Part shown: one piece after another, positions 33,552-34,353 of the stretch
Layout of the letters: each line of letters begins with the position of its first letter
Position numbering within the stretch: position 1 is the first letter of the stretch
NCBI RefSeq assembly: GCF_900168125.1
Contig: NZ_FUZF01000029.1
Location: forward strand, 1 to 34,353
Direction: 5' to 3'
From: Sphingobacterium nematocida
Lineage (GTDB): Bacteria; Bacteroidota; Bacteroidia; Sphingobacteriales; Sphingobacteriaceae
Length of the DNA: 34,353 bases
Position numbers and translations under genes: made by a program
The notes under the pieces: model-generated
The model's database searches: none
What the model saw: only the letters and a program-made list of their open reading frames with translations
What the model was told of the DNA's origin: nothing

Positions 33552-34022
33552 TTACCATCTTCCTCCTGCACCACCTCCGCCGGAAGAGCCGCCACCGAAG
33601 CTCCCTCCCCCGCCACTGGAAGAAGAGCCTCCTCCAGATGAACCACTACAACTTGACGATCTGCTTTTCACGGGTATGGTGAAGTAACCAAGATGTCTAA
33701 AATAATTACAGTTCTGGCAAGAGTCAAACTTCTCTCCTTCTCCAGACGAGGAATAAGTAGCAGAACGAATTGTCTTCGTCTTATTCACCTCTAATGTAAA
33801 ATAATGACATTGCGGGCAATCTCGAAAGTGCGAACTTTTCTCCCAAGGTAATAAACGGACTTCATTACTGGATGTATTCTTCCATATCTCATACCGTAAG
33901 CTCTTTATTGATTCTTCTTTCTTTTGGCCAGGATCCAAGTATTGATTGGGTTTGGCTTTGCTATCGCTACGATTGATCCTTATCCAATTGTTCGTATTAT
34001 CAGGAGGTGTTGTAATCTTACC
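33552..34022 (-). pseudogene. 3' remnant of a TPM-domain (YgcG-like) protein with zinc ribbon, interrupted by an IS element
   Basis: The frame is open from 34022 down to 33552 but has no usable start. A TTG at 33938 is the only start-like codon downstream of the breakpoint. It reads through DPGQKKEESIKSLRYEIWK, then a CPQC/CQNC zinc ribbon, and ends in a Gly/Ser-rich tail, GGGGSFGGGSSGGGG. These are the C-terminal features of TPM-domain membrane proteins. The signal peptide, TPM domain and membrane helix are missing. Directly upstream, in the same frame, is the stop of an IS3 transposase, so the gene was probably cut by that insertion. The exact junction is not resolved, within about 33995-34025. 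Confidence 0.75.
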
Positions 34023-34352
34023 CTAGCTAGCTACATCCAAAACTAAAGAATTCCAATCGGAATTGCTATTGCTATCTTGTTGGAACGTAGGAAACTCGGA
34101 GAGTTTTCCATATTTCAACAGGAATTCAGTCGGCGTTAACTGCCCCAAAGCAGAATGAGGTCTTTCATTGTTGTACATCCATGCCCATGCGGCTGCATAT
34201 TTCCTAATATCAGGCAAGCTATTGAACATATAGCTATCAAGCACATCCTGCCTGAAAGTTCTGTTAAACCGTTCTATCAAACTATTTTGTGTAGGTTTTC
34301 CTGGTTGGATAAACTGCCATTGTATGTTGTTCTGCTCACACCATCCCCGCAT
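34023..34352 (-). CDS. IS3-family transposase, C-terminal part (5' end outside the window)
   Basis: These 109 residues of the integrase-core OrfB show the third catalytic acid, Glu in NSLIERFNRTFR. They also show IQPGKPTQNS before it and MYNNERPHSALGQLTPTEFL after it, all typical of IS3-family transposases. The start and the first two acidic residues lie beyond the right edge. The stop TAG at 34025-34023 is in frame with the TPM remnant. Confidence 0.92.
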   Translation of the reverse strand: MRGWCEQNNIQWQFIQPGKPTQNSLIERFNRTFRQDVLDSYMFNSLPDIRKYAAAWAWMYNNERPHSALGQLTPTEFLLKYGKLSEFPTFQQDSNSNSDWNSLVLDVAS

Positions 34353-34353
34353 G
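34023..34353 (-). mobile_element. IS3-family insertion sequence (right end only, partial)
   Basis: The transposase 3' end and at most a few tens of bases of the element's terminus are present. No terminal inverted repeat or target duplication could be identified, because the other end lies outside the window. The element separates the TPM gene remnant from its missing 5' part. Confidence 0.75.

Noticed and set aside
33479..33682. Plus-strand ORF of 67 codons at the end of the MORN-like gene
   Set aside because: It is out of frame with the real gene and reads the complement of the Gly-rich tail of the TPM remnant.
33552..33938. A TTG-started 128-residue protein
   Set aside because: The same frame is open upstream to 34022 with matching TPM sequence, so the TTG is not a true start and the gene is truncated.
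1..34353. CRISPR array, tRNA genes, prophage or defence system
   Set aside because: No regularly spaced repeats, tRNA-like cloverleaf, phage structural genes or known defence domains were recognised on either strand.

Overview
The window is from the chromosome of a Bacteroidota bacterium, most likely Sphingobacteriaceae and probably Sphingobacterium. The reasons are the AT-rich base composition, the many Bacteroidota-type promoters (TTTG or TTG, about 19-22 bp, then TAnnTTTG), the general lack of Shine-Dalgarno sequences, and a serine palmitoyltransferase that closely resembles, from memory, the well-studied Sphingobacterium multivorum enzyme. No database search was possible. Family calls rest on recognised motifs and length.

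Layout. (1) 1-30 is the extreme 5' end of a 16S rRNA gene on the minus strand. Its leader, a boxA-like site and tandem promoters follow to about 430, and about 600 bp without a gene follow that. (2) 1088-7298, minus strand: a drug-efflux unit made of a small membrane protein, a lipoprotein periplasmic adaptor, and an RND pump fused in frame to an outer-membrane channel. (3) 7435-11888, minus strand: a tight five-gene sphingolipid operon with serine palmitoyltransferase, a GNAT-like protein (candidate ceramide synthase), an extended SDR (candidate ceramide reductase), a CDP-alcohol phosphotransferase (candidate head-group enzyme) and a GtrA-like membrane protein. (4) smpB, then an AraC regulator divergent from an aldehyde dehydrogenase and a DUF779 gene. 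A pair of direct repeats spaced 21 bp apart lies between the divergent genes. (5) Minus-strand housekeeping genes: acyl-CoA thioesterase, membrane-anchored MutS-like ATPase and pcm. (6) A plus-strand pair: a class D beta-lactamase lipoprotein and a DUF4886 SGNH-like hydrolase. These end at a perfect 18-bp palindrome facing priA. (7) priA and a DUF423 gene on the minus strand. (8) A plus-strand run: a large membrane-anchored propeller protein, a DHH phosphoesterase and an FKBP lipoprotein with a very strong terminator, then TatD hydrolase, asparaginase, a cytochrome c-like lipoprotein and an 814-residue MORN-type secreted protein. (9) The right edge holds the 3' remnant of a TPM/zinc-ribbon gene interrupted by an IS3-family element that runs out of the window.

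Most of the window is ordinary core genome. The parts most worth a second look are the RND-channel fusion with an internal lipobox, the compact spt-GNAT-SDR-CDP-alcohol transferase-GtrA operon as a possible complete complex-sphingolipid pathway, the AraC operator candidate, and the phased repeats upstream of the rRNA operon. No CRISPR array, tRNA, prophage or defence island was seen.
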